Positions 61,527-64,000 of a stretch of 64,000 nt of DNA are shown piece after piece (position 1 is the first letter of the stretch; the number at the start of each line of letters is the position of its first letter). The position numbers were made by a program, and so were the translations under genes. The DNA lies in assembly GCF_041240605.1 (NCBI RefSeq), contig NZ_CP162487.1, positions 3,913,001-3,977,000 on the forward strand, read 5' to 3'. Source of the stretch: Xanthomonas sp. DAR 80977. GTDB taxonomy: Bacteria; Pseudomonadota; Gammaproteobacteria; Xanthomonadales; Xanthomonadaceae. A model generated the notes under the pieces. It was not told the origin of the DNA. It did not search any database and worked only from the letters and a program-made list of their open reading frames with translations.

Positions 61527-64000
61527 TCACCCCTTCCGCCCCGCCAACCACGCCTTGATCTGAGGCACCCGCTGCGCACGCAGCCTCACCCGCGTGCGGA
61601 TGTCGGCGATGGCCGCCTCCGCATCGCGGCGCGAGGTCGCGGCGAGGTAGCGCTGCGCATACGCCTGGATCTTGTCGACCATCTTCAGGTCGACCGAGCC
61701 GGCGCCCAGGTACGGGTAGTAGCGCGCGCGCGAGGTGGTGTCGATCAGGGTGTCCACGCGGGTGCGATGGGCCACGGCGAAATCGAAGGCCAGGTCCGGG
61801 TGCTCGCTCGCGACGCTCGAGATCATGGAGGCGCTGTTGGTGGCGCCGGGTTCGTCGGTCAGCGCCATCTCCAGGGCGCGTTGCGCCAGGGCGTCGTCTT
61901 TGGCGGCGGCCAGCAGCAGGTAGTCCTGGTCGCGGATCATCGCGGTGGTTTCCTGCTGCGCCATGCGGTGCAGGGCATCCCAGGTGGCGGCGTCGGCGTT
62001 GCGCGCGACGATGCCCAGCACGCTGTTGCGCAGCTCCGGCGGCAAGGCCTTGGGGTCGGCCTGGAACGTGGCGAAGCGGCGGCGCGCTTCGGCGATCACG
62101 TTGGCGTCGCCCATGCCGCCGAGGGTGTCGATCAGGCCCGCGCGCAGTTGCTGCACCTGGGCGGAATCGCCTTCGCGGTCGTCCCAGCCCAGCGTGGCGA
62201 ATTCCGGCGCCAGTCGCGACAGCGCGTAGCGGCGCCAGGCCGCCTGGGCCTGCGGGTCGCCCTGGAACAGGTCGTCGATGCCGGCGTAGATGCCTGACAC
62301 GGTGGCCCACAGGTCGGGCACGGCGCCCACCGGCACCTTGCCGGCCAGGTCGAGCAGATCCGCTTCCGGTTGCAGGCCGACCTTTGCCATCGCACTGGTG
62401 TCCAGCAGCACGCCGAGCCGGTCCACCACCGGCAGCGTGGCGAAGCCGTCGGTCAGCATCTTGAACTGCGCGGGCGCATACAGCGTGCGGTAGTAGCCCT
62501 TCTGCCCGGCGTTGACCAGTATCGGTGCCGCGCAGCCGGGCAGCTGCAGCTGCGCGTTGCCGTCCACCAGCACACGCACTTCATTGCCGCCGCTGCGCAC
62601 GGCCACCGGCACGTGCCAGCGCAGCGGCTGTTTGTCGGGGCGGTCGAGGGTGTATTCGCCCTGCTCCAGGCGCACGACGGTGGCGCCGGCGTTGCAGCGG
62701 GTCGCGACCTTGATCAGCGGCACGCCGGGCTGCAGGGTGAAGTCGTGCGCCACCTGCAGGAACTGCTTGCCGGGCGCGGCGGCGTCGATTTCCTGCCACA
62801 GGTCGCCGGTGACGGCGTTGCCGTAGGCGCGCTTCTTGATATAGCGGCGCACGCCGTCGCGCCATGCGTCGGTGCCGACGTAGTCCTCGAGCATGCCGAT
62901 CACCGCCGCGCCCTTCTGGTAGGTGATGCCGTCGAAGGCCTGGCTGGCCTGTTCGACGGTGGCCACGGCCTGCACCACCGGGTGGGTGGTGGCGTAGGCA
63001 TCGCTGCCCATGGCGGCGCGGCTGTCGTAGGCCGGGCCGGTCTTGTCGATGTCCCATTCCGGGTGCAGCTTGGCGGTGGTGCGGCCTTCCAGCCAGGTGG
63101 CGAAACCTTCGTTGAGCCACAGGTCGTCCCACCAGGCCATGGTCACCAGGTCGCCGAACCACTGGTGCGCGATCTCGTGCGCGGCGGTGGTGAACACGCG
63201 CTGGCGGTCGGTGACGTCCGACACCGCAGGATCCAGCAGCAGCGAATGCTCGAAGGTGAAGATGGCGCCCCAGTTCTCCATGGCGCTGAAGAACTGGCTG
63301 CTGCCCGGCGCGGCGATGTTGTCCAGCTTGGGCAGCGGGTACGGCACGCCGAAGTAGGCGTTGTACTCGCGCAGCACGTCGCGGCCGGACTCCAGCGCGA
63401 AGCGCGCCTGCCCGGCCTTGCCCTGCTGCGCGATCACGCCGATCTCGGTGCCGTTGTCGCCGGTGAGCGCGGTGCGCTCGAACTCGCCCATGCCCAGGAA
63501 CAGCAGGTAGGTGGACATCTTCGGCGTGGTCTGGAACGCGACGCGCTTGCGGCTATGGCCGAGGTCGGTGGTGCTGGCCACGGGCATGTTGCCGACCACC
63601 ATCTGCGCGGCCGGCGCGATCACCGCCAGGTCGAAGGTGGCCTTGAAGTCGGGTTCGTCCCAGGACGGCAGGAAGCGGCGCGCGTCGGAGTTCTCGAACT
63701 GCGTGTACAGCGCACGGCGCTGGCCCTGCGCGGTGGCGTAGTCCAACGCGAACAGGCCGTTGGCCTGGGTGTTGATGACGCCGCTGTAGGCGATGGACAG
63801 CACGTAGCTGCCGGGCGCCAGCGGCTTGGCGAAGACGAAGCTGGCGGTCTGCGCGTCGGCGTCGGTGGCGACCTTGGCCACCAGCGCGGCCTTGGCCTTG
63901 CCGCCGGTGAGGGTGCTTTGGCCGAAGCGCAGGTCGGCCGCCTGCAGCACGATGCGGTCGGTGGGCTGCAGCACGTCGAGCGCGATGCGGACCTTGCCGT
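61527..64000 (-). CDS. M1-family metallo-aminopeptidase, 5' end outside window
   Basis: About 824 residues are present; the start lies beyond base 64000, where the frame is still open (GKVRIALDVLQPTDRIVLQA). The N-terminal beta domain, substrate motif SAMENWGAI (GAMEN equivalent) and zinc site TAAHEIAHQWFGD with the downstream Glu in NEGFATWLEG are all seen. The C-terminal helical ERAP1-like domain runs to the end. It removes N-terminal residues from peptides; a signal peptide cannot be checked. It stops 105 bases before the HEPN-MNT operon start on the same strand, so it lies upstream of it. Confidence 0.92.
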   Translation of the reverse strand, partial: GKVRIALDVLQPTDRIVLQAADLRFGQSTLTGGKAKAALVAKVATDADAQTASFVFAKPLAPGSYVLSIAYSGVINTQANGLFALDYATAQGQRRALYTQFENSDARRFLPSWDEPDFKATFDLAVIAPAAQMVVGNMPVASTTDLGHSRKRVAFQTTPKMSTYLLFLGMGEFERTALTGDNGTEIGVIAQQGKAGQARFALESGRDVLREYNAYFGVPYPLPKLDNIAAPGSSQFFSAMENWGAIFTFEHSLLLDPAVSDVTDRQRVFTTAAHEIAHQWFGDLVTMAWWDDLWLNEGFATWLEGRTTAKLHPEWDIDKTGPAYDSRAAMGSDAYATTHPVVQAVATVEQASQAFDGITYQKGAAVIGMLEDYVGTDAWRDGVRRYIKKRAYGNAVTGDLWQEIDAAAPGKQFLQVAHDFTLQPGVPLIKVATRCNAGATVVRLEQGEYTLDRPDKQPLRWHVPVAVRSGGNEVRVLVDGNAQLQLPGCAAPILVNAGQKGYYRTLYAPAQFKMLTDGFATLPVVDRLGVLLDTSAMAKVGLQPEADLLDLAGKVPVGAVPDLWATVSGIYAGIDDLFQGDPQAQAAWRRYALSRLAPEFATLGWDDREGDSAQVQQLRAGLIDTLGGMGDANVIAEARRRFATFQADPKALPPELRNSVLGIVARNADAATWDALHRMAQQETTAMIRDQDYLLLAAAKDDALAQRALEMALTDEPGATNSASMISSVASEHPDLAFDFAVAHRTRVDTLIDTTSRARYYPYLGAGSVDLKMVDKIQAYAQRYLAATSRRDAEAAIADIRTRVRLRAQRVPQIKAWLAGRKG

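Overview
The window is high-GC, densely coded DNA from a gammaproteobacterium of the Xanthomonadaceae, most likely a Xanthomonas. Three things point there. The cell-envelope enzymes include a cyclic glucan synthase, a Xanthomonas-style TonB-dependent receptor and a twin-arginine GH3 glycosidase. Two genes carry the Xanthomonas VirD4-interacting C-terminal domain (XVIPCD) of antibacterial type IV secretion effectors. The intergenic hairpin repeats (TGTAGGAGCGGCTTCAGCCGCGAC and relatives) are common in this family. No rRNA, tRNA, integrase, insertion sequence or CRISPR array was seen. The species is not determined.

Region 1 (1-9.5 kb) holds the start of a zinc alcohol dehydrogenase and a giant cyclic beta-1,2-glucan synthase whose stop overlaps a small downstream gene. 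Region 2 (9.5-21.6 kb) is an alginate-utilisation locus. A TonB receptor and a FadR-type regulator face a four-gene operon (PL6 alginate lyase, PL17 oligoalginate lyase, MFS transporter, SDR reductase) joined by ATGA overlaps, with an SGNH hydrolase next door. Together they would take up alginate oligomers, cut them to unsaturated uronate, import it and reduce it to KDG. The divergent promoter region holds several inverted repeats. Region 3 (21.7-46 kb) is mostly housekeeping and accessory genes: MazG, a histone H1-like protein, DUF763, a TetR/alcohol dehydrogenase pair, GH3, UvrA2, a CxxC-less thioredoxin reductase-like protein with a UBP zinc finger, AlkB, an HD hydrolase and a LytS/LytR two-component pair. 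It also contains a nearly identical partial copy of the alcohol dehydrogenase, two decayed genes, and a tandem array of about seven ~108-bp hairpin units.

Region 4 (46.1-51.8 kb) is a cluster of type IV effector and candidate immunity genes. It has a lipoprotein plus XVIPCD effector pair, two paralogous exported immunity-like proteins of unusually low GC, an HExxH metallopeptidase XVIPCD effector, and short remnants resembling the XVIPCD start in front of the immunity genes.

Region 5 (52-61.5 kb) looks like a defence island. Four co-directional genes encode a nuclease/DUF2075 helicase, a protein kinase fused to a P-loop NTPase, a soluble protein with a GFEER motif and a protein with two C-terminal membrane helices. 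The last three overlap. I know no described system with this composition, and it is my main candidate for something new. A convergent DUF4338 (DruA-like) gene and a HEPN-MNT toxin-antitoxin pair with two perfect TACCCA-N3-TGGGTA operators follow. The window ends inside an M1 aminopeptidase gene.
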